A DNA stretch of 64,000 bases from Paucibacter sp. PLA-PC-4 (GCF_026241155.1 NZ_JAPFGP010000004.1:248001-312000), one strand, 5' to 3'; positions 1-10,637 are shown, counted from the stretch's first letter. Notes: generated by a model not told the origin, from the sequence alone. Translations and numbers: made by a program.

Positions 1-19
1 ATGACAAGGCTCAAGGTAT

Positions 20-391
20 TCAGTTCGACGCAGCGGAGGCTGCCGGCAGCGCCACAGGCACTGCGCCCGGAATCGCCGCGGCGCCAGACGCCGGTGCGCT
101 CGCCGGAGCAGCGCGGTCCAGCACACTTTCACCACCGGTGGCCGCACCGGCGCGCTGGTTGCCCATATAGGCCAGCGCCAGCGTGCAGGCAAAGAACACA
201 GTGGCGCAGATCGCCGTGCTGCGCGACAGGAAGTTGGCGCTGCCGGTAGCTCCGAACAGACTACCCGACGCCCCACTGCCGAAAGACGCCCCCATATCGG
301 CACCCTTGCCATGCTGCACCAGCACCAGACCGATCATCGTCAACGCACTCAGCAGCTGAACGATCAGCACCAGATTCATGAAAACTTGCAT
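20..391 (-). CDS. secG: Preprotein translocase subunit SecG
   Basis: Small inner-membrane subunit of the SecYEG channel, which assists SecA-driven export. The 123-residue product has the SecG layout: a first membrane helix at about residues 5-23, a Gly/Ser-rich cytosolic loop (about 29-52) containing QHGKGADMGASFG, and a second helix at about 58-76. An Ala/Pro-rich tail of about 40 residues follows, as is common in betaproteobacterial SecG. It lies 62 bases downstream of tpiA on the same strand and is probably co-transcribed with it. In relatives the nuo operon follows secG, but that would lie beyond the left edge here. Identification is secure. Confidence 0.95.
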   Translation of the reverse strand: MQVFMNLVLIVQLLSALTMIGLVLVQHGKGADMGASFGSGASGSLFGATGSANFLSRSTAICATVFFACTLALAYMGNQRAGAATGGESVLDRAAPASAPASGAAAIPGAVPVALPAASAASN

Positions 392-453
392 CTCAATTCA
401 CTCCAAAGATTCTTCTTGATGCCGCGCACCTGCGCGGCGAGTCGGTTTATTCG

Positions 454-1194
454 TCAGTGCGCCGCGCGGCAGATAGCGGCAAAGTCCGCCGCCTTCAAGG
501 CCGCGCCGCCAATCAAGCCGCCGTCGATATCGGGCTGGGCAAACAGCTGCGCGGCATTGTCAGCCTTGACACTGCCGCCGTAGAGAATGCGCATCGAATT
601 GGACTTCTGCGTAGCCGCATGCAGCTGCGTGCGCAGCACCGCATGCACTGCCTGGGCCTGCTCGGGCGAGGCGGTCAGCCCGGTGCCGATGGCCCAGACC
701 GGCTCGTAAGCCAGCACGATCTCGCCGATGCAATGAGTCAGCGTATGGATCACCGCCGCCAGTTGGCGCTTGACGACCAGCTCGGTCTGACCGGCCTCGC
801 GTTCGGCCAGCGTTTCGCCGACGCAGACGATGGGCGTCACACCATGCGCCAGCGCAGCCTTGGCCTTGTCGGCCACCAGTTGGTCGCTTTCATGGTGATA
901 GGCACGGCGCTCAGAATGGCCGACGATCACATAGCGGCATCCGATATCGGCCAGCATCGCCGACGAGACTTCGCCGGTGTAAGCCCCCTGCTCGTGCGCC
1001 GAGCAGTCCTGGGCGCCGAAAGCGATGGCCGCACCGGTCAGTGCCAGCGCGGTTTCGCTGATGTAGGGGAACGGCACGCAGACCGCCACATCGGCACTCC
1101 ACGGTCCCGCTTCCTTCAGACCGGCCAGCAAGAGCGCATTGGCAGCGCGGCTGCCATGCATCTTCCAGTTGCCAACGACCAGTTTCTTGCGCAT
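454..1194 (-). CDS. tpiA: Triosephosphate isomerase
   Basis: Interconverts dihydroxyacetone phosphate and glyceraldehyde 3-phosphate in glycolysis and gluconeogenesis. The 246-residue length is normal. The catalytic residues are visible: Lys11 in GNWKMHG, His93 in VGHSERR and Glu164 in [11 protein letters not shown], with the phosphate-binding GGSV near the C terminus. The ATG is preceded by a TGGAGT ribosome-binding site. The gene starts 14 bases after the quinone oxidoreductase stop, so the two are almost certainly one transcription unit. Confidence 0.98.
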   Translation of the reverse strand: MRKKLVVGNWKMHGSRAANALLLAGLKEAGPWSADVAVCVPFPYISETALALTGAAIAFGAQDCSAHEQGAYTGEVSSAMLADIGCRYVIVGHSERRAYHHESDQLVADKAKAALAHGVTPIVCVGETLAEREAGQTELVVKRQLAAVIHTLTHCIGEIVLAYEPVWAIGTGLTASPEQAQAVHAVLRTQLHAATQKSNSMRILYGGSVKADNAAQLFAQPDIDGGLIGGAALKAADFAAICRAAH

Positions 1195-1208
1195 CGAATA
1201 CTCCAGAC

Positions 1209-2195
1209 TTACCAGCTCAGCACGATCTTGCCGACATGCTCGCCCGACTCCATCAGGGCATGGGCAGCCGCTGCCTGATCGGCAGCGAAAGTGCGATAGA
1301 TGACAGGCGCAATCGCACGCGAGGCCAGCAGCGGCCAGACGCGCAGATGCAGCGCGCGGGCGATCTGCGCCTTGAAGGCCAGCGAGCGCGGACGCAGGGT
1401 CGAGCCGCTGATCGTCAAGCGCCGACGCAGCACCGCACCGGCATCAAACTTGGCATCCAACCCACCCTGCACCGCGATGATGACCATGCGGCCATCGTCT
1501 GCCAGGCACTGCACGCCGCGCTCCACATAGCCCCCGGCCACCATGTCCAGGATCACATCGACGCCACGGCCTTCGGTCGCCGCCTTGACCTCGGCGACGA
1601 AGTCCTGGGTCTTGTAGTTGATCGCGACATCGGCACCCAGCTTCAGGCAGGCATCGGCCTTGTCGGCCGTGCCAACCGTGACCAACACCCGCGAGCCCAG
1701 CGCCTTGGCGATCTGGATCGCCGTGACGCCAATGCCGCTGCTGCCCCCATGCACCAAGAGACTTTCGCCTGGCTGCAGGCGTGCCCGCTCGAACACATTC
1801 GACCAGACGGTGAAGAAGGTCTCCGGCAAGCCGGCTGCCTCGGCCATGCTCCAGCCAGCCGGCACCGGCAGACACTGCGCGATCGGCGCCACGCACAGCT
1901 GCGCATAGCCACCACCAGCCACCAGGGCACAGACAGCATCACCCAGCTTGAAGCCGGCCGCAGCCAATTCAGCCGCATCGCCACCAACAATCCGGCCAGC
2001 CACCTCCAGACCCGGCAGATCGCTGGCACCCGCCGGCGGCGGATATGCCCCCTTGCGCTGCAGTACATCGGGGCGGTTGATGCCATAGGCCTCGACCGCC
2101 ACCAAGAGTTCCCCAAGCCCGGCAACAGGATCAGGTCGCTCGATGAGCCGCAACACTTCGGGGCCGCCGGGGCGGGTGATGGCAATGGCCTTCAT
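1209..2195 (-). CDS. NAD(P)H-quinone oxidoreductase, PIG3 family (zinc-free MDR)
   Basis: Predicted NADPH-dependent quinone reductase of the medium-chain dehydrogenase/reductase superfamily, 328 residues. The N-terminal GroES-like domain carries the PIG3-type segment [13 protein letters not shown]. The Rossmann domain has the nucleotide loop VHGGSSGIG and an LGADVAINY motif. No structural-zinc cysteine cluster is seen, which fits the zinc-free quinone-reductase branch. I start at the ATG giving [11 protein letters not shown]; an upstream in-frame extension is Arg/Lys-rich and unlike the family. It lies between pnp and tpiA, an arrangement common in Burkholderiales. The physiological substrate is not known from sequence. 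Confidence 0.9.
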   Translation of the reverse strand: MKAIAITRPGGPEVLRLIERPDPVAGLGELLVAVEAYGINRPDVLQRKGAYPPPAGASDLPGLEVAGRIVGGDAAELAAAGFKLGDAVCALVAGGGYAQLCVAPIAQCLPVPAGWSMAEAAGLPETFFTVWSNVFERARLQPGESLLVHGGSSGIGVTAIQIAKALGSRVLVTVGTADKADACLKLGADVAINYKTQDFVAEVKAATEGRGVDVILDMVAGGYVERGVQCLADDGRMVIIAVQGGLDAKFDAGAVLRRRLTISGSTLRPRSLAFKAQIARALHLRVWPLLASRAIAPVIYRTFAADQAAAAHALMESGEHVGKIVLSW

Positions 2196-2211
2196 ACGTC
2201 GACGCTTGTGC

Positions 2212-4353
2212 TTACTCTTGCGGCGCCGCGTCTTCCTGGGGAGCCGCCACAGGCGCCGCATCGCGGTCCAGCAGAGCCTTCATCGACAGCTTGATGCGCC
2301 CCTTCTCGTCGGTCTCCAGCACCTTGACCTTGACGATCTGACCTTCCTTCAGGAAGTCGGTGACCTTCTCGACACGCTGGTGGGCGATCTGGCTGATGTG
2401 CAGCAGTCCGTCCTTGCCGGGCAGCAGGTTCACCAGGGCACCGAAGTCCAGGATCTTGGTGATCGGGCCTTCGTAGATCTTGCCGATTTCGACTTCGGCG
2501 GTGATCTCCTGGATGCGACGCTTGGCGTGCTCAGCCTTGTCGGCATCGGTCGATGCGATCGTGATCGTGCCGTCTTCGCCGATATCGATGGTCGTGCCAG
2601 TTTCTTCGGTCAGCGCGCGGATGGTGGCGCCGCCCTTGCCGATCACGTCACGGATCTTCTCCGGATTGATCTTGATGGTGTACAGACGCGGCGCGAACTG
2701 CGACACCTCGGTATTGGCCACACCCATCGCCTCGACCATCTTGCCCAGGATGTGCAGACGCGCTTCCTTGGCCTGGGCCAATGCAACCTGCATGATTTCC
2801 TTGGTGATGCCCTGGATCTTGATATCCATCTGCAGCGCAGTGATGCCCCCGGTGGTGCCGGCCACCTTGAAGTCCATATCGCCCAGATGATCTTCATCAC
2901 CCAGGATATCGGTCAGCACAGCGAAACGGTTACCGTCCTTGATCAGGCCCATCGCAATGCCGGCCACATGGGCCTTCATCGGCACGCCAGCGTCCATCAG
3001 CGCCAGGCAGCCGCCGCAGACCGAAGCCATCGACGAAGAACCGTTGGACTCGGTGATCTCCGACACCAGGCGCATCGTGTAGGGGAAGTCTTCCTTGCTC
3101 GGCAGCGCGGCGATCAATGCGCGCTTGGCCAAGCGGCCGTGGCCGATTTCGCGACGCTTGGGCGTGCCGAAACGGCCTGCCTCGCCGGTGGCGAAGGGAG
3201 GCATGTTGTAGTGCAGCATGAAGCGATCTTCAAACTCGCCAGCCAGCGCGTCGATGCGCTGCGCGTCGCGGTCGGTGCCCAGCGTGGCGACCACCAGAGC
3301 CTGGGTCTCGCCGCGGGTGAACAGCGAAGAGCCGTGAGTACGCGGCAGCAGGCTGTTGCGGATCTCGATGGCGCGCACAGTACGGGTGTCGCGGCCGTCG
3401 ATGCGCGGCTCGCCAGCCAGGATCTGGCCACGAACGATCTTGGCTTCGATCTCGAACAGCAGGGCTTCGATGGCTACGCTGTCGAATGCCACGCCTTCTG
3501 CCTTCAGGGCCGCCATCACATCGGCATAGGCCGAGCGGCAGGCCTGGGTGCGAGCCTGTTTATTGCGGATCTGGTACGCAGCCTCGAGCTTGGCCTTGGC
3601 AAGGCCATCGATCTTGGCGATCAGGGCCTCGTCCTTGGCCGGAGGCTGCCAGTCCCAGGCCGGCTTGCCGGCGTCACGCACCAGCTCATTGATCGCGGCG
3701 ATCGCGACGTTGCCCTGCTCGTGGCCGAACACGACGGCGCCCAGCATCACCTCTTCGCTCAGGCCGGCAGCTTCGGACTCGACCATCAGCACGGCCGACT
3801 GCGTTCCGGCAACCACCAGGTCCAGTTGGCTGTCCTTCAACGCGGTCTGACCCGGGTTCAGCACGTACTCGCCGTTGACATAGCCGACGCGGGCCGCACC
3901 GATAGGGCCGTTGAACGGGATGCCGCTGACGGCCAGCGCGGCGCTGGTGGCGATCATCGCGGCGATATCGGCCTGCACTTCGGGGTTCAGGCTGACGACA
4001 TGAACGATGACCTGAACTTCGTTGTAGAAGCCTTCAGGGAACAGCGGGCGGATCGGACGGTCGATCAGGCGGCAGGTCAGCGTCTCGAGCTCGCTGGGAC
4101 GACCTTCACGCTTAAAGAAGCTGCCGGGGATCTTTCCGGCGGCATAGGACTTCTCGGTGTAGTCGACGGTCAGCGGGAAGAAGTCCTGGCCGGCCTTGGC
4201 TTCGGTCTTAGCGACCACGGTGGCCAGCACTACGGTGTCATCGATATTCACCAGCACGGCGCCGGTGGCCTGGCGAGCGATCTCGCCGGTTTCCATCGTG
4301 ACGGTGTGGGCACCCCACTGAAAGGACTTCGTGACCTTATTGAACATGCTCAT
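2212..4353 (-). CDS. pnp: Polyribonucleotide nucleotidyltransferase (PNPase)
   Basis: Phosphorolytic 3'-5' exoribonuclease and core component of mRNA decay. The domain order is complete: first RNase PH domain, helical linker, second RNase PH domain (with [10 protein letters not shown]), a KH domain with [12 protein letters not shown], and an S1 domain before a short acidic tail. Three in-frame ATGs lie within 15 bases. The AGAGGAG site is best spaced (6 bases) for the middle one, giving [11 protein letters not shown] and 713 residues, the usual start in this order. It lies downstream of rpsO but behind a terminator and its own leader hairpin. Confidence 0.97.
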   Translation of the reverse strand: MSMFNKVTKSFQWGAHTVTMETGEIARQATGAVLVNIDDTVVLATVVAKTEAKAGQDFFPLTVDYTEKSYAAGKIPGSFFKREGRPSELETLTCRLIDRPIRPLFPEGFYNEVQVIVHVVSLNPEVQADIAAMIATSAALAVSGIPFNGPIGAARVGYVNGEYVLNPGQTALKDSQLDLVVAGTQSAVLMVESEAAGLSEEVMLGAVVFGHEQGNVAIAAINELVRDAGKPAWDWQPPAKDEALIAKIDGLAKAKLEAAYQIRNKQARTQACRSAYADVMAALKAEGVAFDSVAIEALLFEIEAKIVRGQILAGEPRIDGRDTRTVRAIEIRNSLLPRTHGSSLFTRGETQALVVATLGTDRDAQRIDALAGEFEDRFMLHYNMPPFATGEAGRFGTPKRREIGHGRLAKRALIAALPSKEDFPYTMRLVSEITESNGSSSMASVCGGCLALMDAGVPMKAHVAGIAMGLIKDGNRFAVLTDILGDEDHLGDMDFKVAGTTGGITALQMDIKIQGITKEIMQVALAQAKEARLHILGKMVEAMGVANTEVSQFAPRLYTIKINPEKIRDVIGKGGATIRALTEETGTTIDIGEDGTITIASTDADKAEHAKRRIQEITAEVEIGKIYEGPITKILDFGALVNLLPGKDGLLHISQIAHQRVEKVTDFLKEGQIVKVKVLETDEKGRIKLSMKALLDRDAAPVAAPQEDAAPQE

Positions 4354-4428
4354 GCTCATCTCCTCTTGATGTCATGCCGCTTGCGGTGCGGCTCAGGACC
4401 GGGAGTGAGACTGGGTTTGGCGGGATGC

Positions 4429-4477
4429 CATTCCAGAGAATCTGCTTCACATCGAACGATGCAGAGGCCTTGGAATG
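4429..4477 (-). promoter_or_regulatory. Long imperfect hairpin in the pnp leader
   Basis: Between the rpsO terminator and the pnp start the transcript can fold into a 49-base imperfect hairpin. The outer arms are CATTCCA and TGGAATG and a central helix is TCTGC/GCAGA. No T-run follows, so it is not a terminator. In Escherichia coli a double-stranded pnp leader is cut by RNase III and then drives PNPase autoregulation. I infer a comparable role here from position and shape only. Confidence 0.45.
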
Positions 4478-4518
4478 ACACAGCAGCGCCACGTCAGCTC
4501 AACTCCAACTGAAAGCGT

Positions 4519-4561
4519 AAAAGACAAAGAGCCTGTGCTGGACGTTGACCCAGACAGGCTC
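4519..4561 (-). terminator. Rho-independent terminator after rpsO
   Basis: Reading leftward, the arms GAGCCTGT and ACAGGCTC, extended by CTGG/CCAG with one bulge, form a stable stem. TTTGTCTTTT follows on the minus strand. It lies 18 bases downstream of the rpsO stop codon and should separate or attenuate rpsO from pnp transcription. Confidence 0.85.
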
Positions 4562-4579
4562 CTTGATCTCACACGCGAA

Positions 4580-4840
4580 TTACTTACGCAGGCCCAGCTT
4601 CTGGATCAGCGCGACGTAACGGGCGGCGTCCTTGCTCTTCAGATAGGCCAGCAGGCTCTTGCGCGTGTTGACCATCTTCAGCAGACCACGACGACCATGA
4701 TGGTCCTTCATGTTTGCCTTGAAGTGAGGGGTCAACGAGTTGATGCGCGCGGTCAGCAAGGCCACTTGGACTTCCGGCGAGCCGGTGTCATTGGCGCTAC
4801 GGGCGTTCGACTGAACGATTTCTGCTTTATTGATGGTCAT
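4580..4840 (-). CDS. rpsO: 30S ribosomal protein S15
   Basis: Primary 16S rRNA-binding protein of the small-subunit platform. The 86 residues have typical S15 features: [16 protein letters not shown]-like helix (here NDTGSPEVQ), [15 protein letters not shown] and the C-terminal Leu/Lys-rich helix. The start is the ATG giving [12 protein letters not shown] longer frame exists upstream, but its extra 21 residues do not belong to the family. It has a strong upstream -10 element and a downstream terminator. E. coli S15 represses its own mRNA, and the 170-base leader leaves room for that, but I cannot identify a specific structure. Confidence 0.97.
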   Translation of the reverse strand: MTINKAEIVQSNARSANDTGSPEVQVALLTARINSLTPHFKANMKDHHGRRGLLKMVNTRKSLLAYLKSKDAARYVALIQKLGLRK

Positions 4841-5015
4841 ATGCGTTTCCAGCATTCGGATTCCGCTGGAACGACGATAAGGCCAATGCCCTGCCACGCA
4901 CACAGACGGTTTCCATGGTTTTACTTGCGGTCACGGGTGAAACCGACCCGAGCCGTGCCTTGATTTCGCTCATCCCGGCCCCTGTAAGGAGTACCTAGGC
5001 GAGCAAAACCTACGG

Positions 5016-5044
5016 ATTATAGACCAAGTCGGGAGCGGCTTCAG
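5016..5044 (-). promoter_or_regulatory. Probable sigma70 promoter of rpsO
   Basis: A perfect TATAAT lies on the minus strand at 5021-5016. Seventeen bases upstream is CTGAAG, a weak -35, which overlaps the stop codon of the upstream binding-protein gene. The predicted leader to the rpsO ATG is about 170 bases. Confidence 0.6.
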
Positions 5045-6318
5045 TGAGCCGGCCTGGGCATCTGGCATCGGTGCGGCTGCTCGGCCCGGGCCTCGTCCAC
5101 AAAGCGCACGGTGCGAAAGCCATAGCCCGAGCCTTCATTGTCGTGGCGCGCGCCTGGCGAGCCAGCGCGCTTCATCACGCTGACGTAGAGCGGCTGGATG
5201 AACTGGTGATCGGCCGCGCGCATCCGCCCCTGACCGACACCGCCCAGCGTCTTGCCGTCGTACTTCAGGCCCTCCATGGCCCGGGCCACGGCCGCCACGT
5301 CCAGCGACTTCGCCCGCTCAATGCCGGTCACCAGCACCTCGACCATGGCCTGCATGCGCGCGTGAACGTAGTCATCCTCGGGCTTGGGAAAGCGCGCGCG
5401 GAATGCGGCGTAAAAGCGATCCGAGCTTGGCGTGCCGACATTCGGATGCCACTCGGCCACGGCCACCACCCTATCGATGCCCGCATCTCCCAAGGCGGCA
5501 GGCACGCCGAGCGCATTGCCATAGAAGGTATAAAAGCGCGCATTCAGACCCACATCCTTGGCCGCCTTGATCAGCAGGGTCAGATCATTGCCCCAGTTGC
5601 CAGTCAGTACCGCTTGCGCACCACTGGCCTTGATCTTCGTGACATAGGGCATGAAGTCCTTGACCCGGCCGACCGGGTGCAACTCGTCGCCGACGATCTC
5701 GATATCAGGCCGCTTGGCCGCCAACATCTCGCGGCCCTGCTTGAGCACATGCTGACCAAAGCTGTAGTCCTGGCCAATCAGATAGAGCTTCTTGATCGAG
5801 GCGTCCTCGCGCAGCTCGTCGGTCAGCGCGGCCAGCCGCATATCGGCATGGGCATCGAAGCGGAAATGCCAGAAGCTGCATTTCTCATTGGTCAGTGCCG
5901 GATCGACCGCCGAGTAGTTCAGGAACAGCGCACGTCGCTGGGGTTCGCGATCGTTGTGCTTGTTCAATGCATCGATCAAGGCGGCGGCCGTGGCCGAGCT
6001 GTTGCCCTGCAGCACGAATGAGGCTTTCTGATCGACGGCCGAACGCAGCATGGACAGCGCTTCTTCGGTCGCCCCCTTGCTGTCCAGCCGCAGCAACTGC
6101 AATGGACGTGTACCGCCCGGCAACTTGACGCCGCCCCGCGCGTTGACACGCTCGGTGGCCCAGACGAGGTTGCGGTAGACCGCCTCGCCGGCATTGCCGA
6201 AGGGACCGGACAGGCCCTCAATCAATGCCAGCTTGATCGGTTCGGCGGCACCGGCCATCAGCGGTGCGGCCAGCAAAAATGCGGCCAGATGGTGACGAGA
6301 AGGGAAGTTCCAAGCCAT
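5041..6318 (-). CDS. ABC transporter substrate-binding protein, branched-chain amino acid/urea type
   Basis: Periplasmic ligand-binding protein of the LivJ-like (Peripla_BP_6) class, 425 residues. An N-terminal secretory signal is visible (hydrophobic residues about 10-24, ending AGAAEP). The mature start, IKLALIEGLSGPFGNAGE, is typical of the family, with LIGQDYSFGQ in the middle. No permease or ATPase genes adjoin it, so its partner transporter must be elsewhere, or it may have a sensing role. No convincing ribosome-binding site precedes the ATG, so the start could be adjusted. The ligand cannot be named from sequence. Confidence 0.88.
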   Translation of the reverse strand: MAWNFPSRHHLAAFLLAAPLMAGAAEPIKLALIEGLSGPFGNAGEAVYRNLVWATERVNARGGVKLPGGTRPLQLLRLDSKGATEEALSMLRSAVDQKASFVLQGNSSATAAALIDALNKHNDREPQRRALFLNYSAVDPALTNEKCSFWHFRFDAHADMRLAALTDELREDASIKKLYLIGQDYSFGQHVLKQGREMLAAKRPDIEIVGDELHPVGRVKDFMPYVTKIKASGAQAVLTGNWGNDLTLLIKAAKDVGLNARFYTFYGNALGVPAALGDAGIDRVVAVAEWHPNVGTPSSDRFYAAFRARFPKPEDDYVHARMQAMVEVLVTGIERAKSLDVAAVARAMEGLKYDGKTLGGVGQGRMRAADHQFIQPLYVSVMKRAGSPGARHDNEGSGYGFRTVRFVDEARAEQPHRCQMPRPAH

Positions 6319-6439
6319 GACGGAGTGAATATTTGAGGGCTATTGAATTGAGAGAAGCCGCGCCAAGCTTGGTTGGCATGGGGGCTGCGCCCTGAAAGAT
6401 TCAGCAGCGATTTCTAGCCATCTCATTGTAGGAGCTGCC

Positions 6440-6853
6440 ATGTTCGTGATTCCCGTCTCCCGTCATTCCGCCGATCTGTCGCGCCACATCGAGCGCTTGT
6501 TCAACACTGATCAGGACGCCGTCGCCTTGCGCAGCCCGGCGCTGGACGTCAGCGAGACCGATGCCGCCTACACCCTGCAGCTCGATCTCCCGGGCGTGGC
6601 CAAGGAGGCCGTCAAGATCAAGATCGAAGGCCGCCGTGTCAGCATCGATGCCGAGCAGACCCGGGCCGCCGAGAAGGCTGCGGGCGAGCGAGTGCTGTAC
6701 CGCGAGCGCTCGGTGACGCGCTTCTCGCGCACGCTCGCCCTGCCGCAGGAGCTCAACAAGAGCGACTCGACCGCCAAGCTGGACAACGGCGTTTTGACCC
6801 TGACTCTGGTCAAGCGACAGCCGGACAATGCCGGCGAACTTAGCGTCAGCTGA
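6440..6853 (+). CDS. Small heat-shock protein, Hsp20/alpha-crystallin family
   Basis: ATP-independent holdase chaperone that binds unfolding proteins. The 137-residue product has a short N-terminal arm and an alpha-crystallin domain from about residue 33 (LDVSETDAAYTLQLDLPGVAKE). The family signature ends in LDNGVLTLTLVK near residue 125, and a short C-terminal tail follows. A good AGGAG site precedes the ATG. It is convergent with tsaD, with only 6 bases between stops. No clear heat-shock promoter or RNA thermometer could be confirmed in the 121-base upstream gap. Confidence 0.93.
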   Translation: MFVIPVSRHSADLSRHIERLFNTDQDAVALRSPALDVSETDAAYTLQLDLPGVAKEAVKIKIEGRRVSIDAEQTRAAEKAAGERVLYRERSVTRFSRTLALPQELNKSDSTAKLDNGVLTLTLVKRQPDNAGELSVS

Positions 6854-6859
6854 GCCGAG

Positions 6860-7903
6860 TCAGGGCGAACCGAGCGCCCAGCGCGGGCGAACCTCGAAGC
6901 CACCACCCTGCGGCTGCAGCGTCGCCATGCCGCGTTGCAGCCGCATCGCGGCGGCCATCGCAATCATCGCGCCGTTGTCGGTGCACAGGCTCAGCTCAGG
7001 GTAGTGCACGCGCACGCCGCGCTTGGCGCAGGCGGCGTTCAGCTGCTGGCGCAGCAGGCTGTTCGCCCCCACCCCGCCGGCGACCACCAGGCGCTTGAGG
7101 CCGGTGTTCTTCAGCGCGAGCAAAGACTTCTTCACCAGCACCTCCACGATGGCAGCCTGGGTCGAGGCCGCCAGATCGGCGCGCTGCCGATCGCTGGGTG
7201 CCTCACCCAGCTTCTTCACCTGGGTCAGCACCGCCGTCTTCAGACCGGCAAAGCTGAAGTCAGGCTTGCCGCTGTGCAACAGCGGGCGCGGCAGCGAAAA
7301 CACTGCGGGGTCGCCCTGCTCGGCCAGTCGAGCCAGGTGGGGGCCGCCGGGATATGGCAGGCCCAGCAGCTTGGCGCTCTTGTCGAAGGCCTCGCCGGCC
7401 GCGTCATCGATGGTCTCGCCTAGGATCTCGTACTGCCCGACATCGTCAACCCGCATCAGTTGGGTATGGCCGCCCGAGACCAGCAAAGCGACGAAGGGAA
7501 ACTCGGGCGGGTCGGCCGACAGAAAGGGCGACAGCAGATGGCCTTCCAGATGGTGCACGCCCAGGGTCGGCTTGCCCAGCGCGGCCGCCAAAGACACCGC
7601 GACACCAGCGCCCACCAGCAATGCTCCGGCAAGGCCCGGCCCCTGGGTATAGGCGATCACGTCGATATCGGCCAACTCGACGCCGGCCGCAGCCAGCACC
7701 TCGCGCGTCAGCGGCAGCACACGGCGGATATGGTCGCGCGACGCCAGCTCGGGCACAACGCCGCCATAGGCCTGGTGCATGCTGATCTGGCTGTGCAGGG
7801 CCTGCGCCAGCAAGCTGGGCACGCCCCGATCACCCGACTCGGGCACATCGACCAAAGCCACCCCGGTCTCGTCGCAGGACGACTCGAAGCCCAGGACCTT
7901 CAT
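6860..7903 (-). CDS. tsaD: tRNA N6-threonylcarbamoyladenosine transferase subunit TsaD
   Basis: Catalytic subunit of the TsaBDE complex, which transfers threonylcarbamoyl to A37 of ANN-decoding tRNAs. The 347 residues show the N-terminal [12 protein letters not shown], the metal-binding HHLEGH segment and the ASKH-type loops [11 protein letters not shown] and [12 protein letters not shown]. The ATG lies 2 bases past the fdx stop, so tsaD is probably the last gene read from the isc operon. This couples a universal tRNA modification gene to Fe-S cluster genes by position only. Confidence 0.97.
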   Translation of the reverse strand: MKVLGFESSCDETGVALVDVPESGDRGVPSLLAQALHSQISMHQAYGGVVPELASRDHIRRVLPLTREVLAAAGVELADIDVIAYTQGPGLAGALLVGAGVAVSLAAALGKPTLGVHHLEGHLLSPFLSADPPEFPFVALLVSGGHTQLMRVDDVGQYEILGETIDDAAGEAFDKSAKLLGLPYPGGPHLARLAEQGDPAVFSLPRPLLHSGKPDFSFAGLKTAVLTQVKKLGEAPSDRQRADLAASTQAAIVEVLVKKSLLALKNTGLKRLVVAGGVGANSLLRQQLNAACAKRGVRVHYPELSLCTDNGAMIAMAAAMRLQRGMATLQPQGGGFEVRPRWALGSP

Positions 7904-7905
7904 GC

Positions 7906-8244
7906 TCAGTGATTCTCTTTGGCGTGATTGATCGAGTACTTCGGGATCTCGATGGTCACATCGGCCTGCCCCAGGATGGCCTGGCAGCTCAGCCGCGAAT
8001 CGGGCTCCAGGCCCCAGGCACGGTCCAGCATGTCTTCCTCGCCCTCTTCCATCTCGGACAGCGTGCGAGCACCTTCACGCACGATCACATGGCAGGTGGT
8101 GCAGGCGCAGACCTGGTCGCAGGCATGCTCGATCTCGATATGGTTGTCCAGCAGCGCTTCGCAGATCGAGGTGCCAGCCGGCGCCGATACGGTCTTGCCC
8201 TGCGGGCAGTACTCGGCATGGGGAAGGATTTTGATGATGGGCAT
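7906..8244 (-). CDS. fdx: ISC-type [2Fe-2S] ferredoxin
   Basis: Electron donor for Fe-S cluster assembly on IscU. The 112 residues contain the four cluster cysteines, Cys42, Cys48, Cys51 and Cys87 (in [10 protein letters not shown] and LSCQA), at the same positions as in E. coli Fdx. Cys46, also conserved in the E. coli protein, is present too. It follows hscA by 14 bases in the canonical isc order. No iscX-like gene follows; tsaD begins immediately. Confidence 0.96.
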   Translation of the reverse strand: MPIIKILPHAEYCPQGKTVSAPAGTSICEALLDNHIEIEHACDQVCACTTCHVIVREGARTLSEMEEGEEDMLDRAWGLEPDSRLSCQAILGQADVTIEIPKYSINHAKENH

Positions 8245-8258
8245 GGAGCTCCCCCTGT

Positions 8259-10115
8259 TTACATCTGTTCGATATTGCGGCCGGTCAGCGCCCGCTGAAT
8301 GCCACGATTCATGCGCTCGGCGGCGAAGGCCTCGGTGCCTTTGGCCAAGACCTCGACGGCAGCGTTGATCGCGTCCGCATCCTCACCACCAGCAGCCAAG
8401 GCGAGCTGCTCCAACAACTCGGCGACAGCGGAGCGCTGCGCCTCGTCCAGCAGATCACCGTCGGCCGCCAGCGCCGACTGCGTGGCCAGCGTCATGCGCT
8501 CGGCCTCGACACGGGCCTCGCGCAGCTTGCGCGCCTGCATATCCGCTTCGGCGCTGGAAAACCCGTCCTTGAGCATGCCGGCGATTCGATCGTCCGACAG
8601 GCCGTAGCTCGGCTTGACCTGAACCGCCGCCTCGACACCCGAGCCAAGCTCCTTGGCCGAGACGCTCAGCAAGCCGTCGGCATCGACCTGGAAGGTGACG
8701 CGGATGCGCGCCGCACCGGCGACCATGGGCGGAATGCCGCGCAGCTCGAAGCGCGCCAGCGAACGGCACTCGCTGACCAACTCGCGCTCGCCCTGCAACA
8801 CATGGACGGCCATAGCGGTCTGGCCGTCCTTGAAGGTCGTAAAGTCCTGGGCTTTGGCCACGGGAATCGTCGCATTGCGCTCGATGATGCGCTCGACCAG
8901 ACCACCCATTGTCTCCAGACCCAGCGACAGCGGGATCACATCCAGCAGCAGGATCTCGCCATCGGCCGCATTGCCGGCCAGCTGATTGGCCTGGATTGCA
9001 GCACCCAGCGCGACAACCTCGTCGGGGTTCAGATTGGTCAGCACTTCACGGCCAAATAGTTGCCCGACCGCCGCGCGCACGCCGGGCATGCGGGTGGAAC
9101 CACCGACCATCACCGTGCCCTGCACTTCCTCTGCCTTGAGCCTGGCGTCGCGCAGCACGCGCTTGACAGCGGCCAGCGTCTTGTCGACCAACGGTTTGGT
9201 CAGCACATCGAACTGCTCGCGCGTCAAGGCGACATCGAGCGCGCCCGCGTCCAACGTGCACTGCAGTCGGGTCTGCGACGCATCGGACAGCGCCTCCTTG
9301 GCCAGGCGAGCGGCCATCAGTACTGCACGCTTGTCATGCGCGCTGACGGCTTCAAGTCCGACCTCGGCCAGCGCCCAGTCGGCCAGTAGACGGTCGAAAT
9401 CGTCGCCGCCCAGGGCCGCATCGCCGCCGGTCGCCACCACCTCGAACACGCCGCGCGTGAGGCGCAGCAGCGAGATATCGAAGGTGCCGCCGCCGAGGTC
9501 ATAGACCGCGTACAAGCCCTCGCTGGCATTGTCCAGGCCATAGGCGATCGCCGCAGCGGTCGGCTCGTTGATCAGGCGCAGCACATTCAGGCCGGCCAAC
9601 TGCGCCGCATCCTTGGTGGCCTGGCGCTGGGCATCGTCAAAATAGGCCGGCACCGTAATCACGGCCCCGAAGACGTCGTCGGCAAAGCTGTCCTCTGCAC
9701 GAAAACGCAGCGTCGCCAGAATCTCGGCGGAGACCTCGACCGGCGACTTCAGGCCGTCGCGCGTCGCGATCGACAGCATGCCCGGCGTGTCCTCGAAGCG
9801 GTAGGGCAGCTTATCGCGGTTGCTCACATCAGCCAGCGAGCGGCCCATAAAGCGCTTGACCGAAACGATGGTGTTCTCCGGATCCTCCGCCTGGGTCTCG
9901 AAGGCCGCTGCGCCGATTTGCCGCCGCCCGCCCTCCAGGTAGCGCACGGCCGAGGGCAGGATGACGCGCCCTTGCTCGTCCGGCAGGCATTCGGCCAAGC
10001 CATGACGCACCGAGGCCACCAGCGAGTGGGTCGTGCCCAGGTCGATGCCCACCGCGATGCGGCGCTCGTGCGGATTGGGCGATTGCCCGGGTTCGGATAT
10101 CTGCAACAAAGCCAT
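8259..10115 (-). CDS. hscA: Fe-S protein assembly chaperone HscA
   Basis: Specialised Hsp70 that binds the LPPVK motif of IscU and drives cluster transfer together with HscB. The 618-residue length is typical. The nucleotide-binding domain has [26 protein letters not shown] and [11 protein letters not shown]; the substrate-binding domain starts at about residue 390 with [14 protein letters not shown]. It starts 3 bases after the hscB stop, indicating tight coupling within the isc operon. Confidence 0.97.
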   Translation of the reverse strand: MALLQISEPGQSPNPHERRIAVGIDLGTTHSLVASVRHGLAECLPDEQGRVILPSAVRYLEGGRRQIGAAAFETQAEDPENTIVSVKRFMGRSLADVSNRDKLPYRFEDTPGMLSIATRDGLKSPVEVSAEILATLRFRAEDSFADDVFGAVITVPAYFDDAQRQATKDAAQLAGLNVLRLINEPTAAAIAYGLDNASEGLYAVYDLGGGTFDISLLRLTRGVFEVVATGGDAALGGDDFDRLLADWALAEVGLEAVSAHDKRAVLMAARLAKEALSDASQTRLQCTLDAGALDVALTREQFDVLTKPLVDKTLAAVKRVLRDARLKAEEVQGTVMVGGSTRMPGVRAAVGQLFGREVLTNLNPDEVVALGAAIQANQLAGNAADGEILLLDVIPLSLGLETMGGLVERIIERNATIPVAKAQDFTTFKDGQTAMAVHVLQGERELVSECRSLARFELRGIPPMVAGAARIRVTFQVDADGLLSVSAKELGSGVEAAVQVKPSYGLSDDRIAGMLKDGFSSAEADMQARKLREARVEAERMTLATQSALAADGDLLDEAQRSAVAELLEQLALAAGGEDADAINAAVEVLAKGTEAFAAERMNRGIQRALTGRNIEQM

Positions 10116-10118
10116 TTT

Positions 10119-10637
10119 TTACTGTCCTAGGGCGTCCAGCCTCTTGTCGATATCGGCGCGGAATCGAGACATGAACATCAGGGCTCGAACCTGCTCGGCC
10201 GCCGCCGGCGCGTCGTCCGCCTCATCGAGCAGGCGTTGCACATTGGCCAGTAAGGCGCGCTCGCTGAGTTCGACCTCGGCATCCAAGGCCTCGACTGCGG
10301 CCAGGTCGTGGGCCTCGTCCAAGGCCTCGCGCCAACTCATCTGCTCCATCAAGAAGGCGGTCGGCATACGGGTGTTCTCGTTGACCAGCAGCGGCACGCC
10401 GCGCAACTCGCACAGGTAGGCAGCCCGCTGCAGCGGGTCGCGCAGGCGCTGGTAAGCCTCATTGACGCGCACCGCCCACTGCATCGCAAGCCGCTGCGAT
10501 GATGCCCCCTGGGCGGCGAACCTATCGGGGTGAACCTGGGCCTGCAAGGCCTTCCAGCGCGCATCGATCTCGACACGCTCTTGGGCCTGGCGCTCGGGCA
10601 GACCAAACAGCTTGAAGTCGTTGTCGTCGAGTCGCAT
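10119..10637 (-). CDS. hscB: Fe-S protein assembly co-chaperone HscB
   Basis: J-domain partner of HscA that delivers IscU to the chaperone. The 172 residues begin with the HscB-type MRLDDNDFKLFGLPE, carry the essential HPD in VHPDRFA, and end in the helical C-terminal domain that contacts IscU. It lies 75 bases downstream of iscA and 3 bases ahead of hscA, the usual operon order. Confidence 0.96.
   Translation of the reverse strand: MRLDDNDFKLFGLPERQAQERVEIDARWKALQAQVHPDRFAAQGASSQRLAMQWAVRVNEAYQRLRDPLQRAAYLCELRGVPLLVNENTRMPTAFLMEQMSWREALDEAHDLAAVEALDAEVELSERALLANVQRLLDEADDAPAAAEQVRALMFMSRFRADIDKRLDALGQ

Noticed and set aside
1-19. tRNA-Leu expected after secG in relatives
   Set aside because: Only 19 bases are available at the window edge, too few to contain or identify it.
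2143-4512. Very long open frame (789 codons) on the plus strand opposite pnp
   Set aside because: It is antisense to a fully conserved PNPase gene, is His/Gln/Arg/Gly-rich as expected from GC-rich shadow frames, and has no recognisable domain.
6390-6423. Possible heat-shock sigma32 promoter before the Hsp20 gene (CCCTGAAA and CCATCT)
   Set aside because: The spacing is longer than normal for sigma32 and the -10 is only a partial match; also no ROSE-type thermometer fold was recognised.
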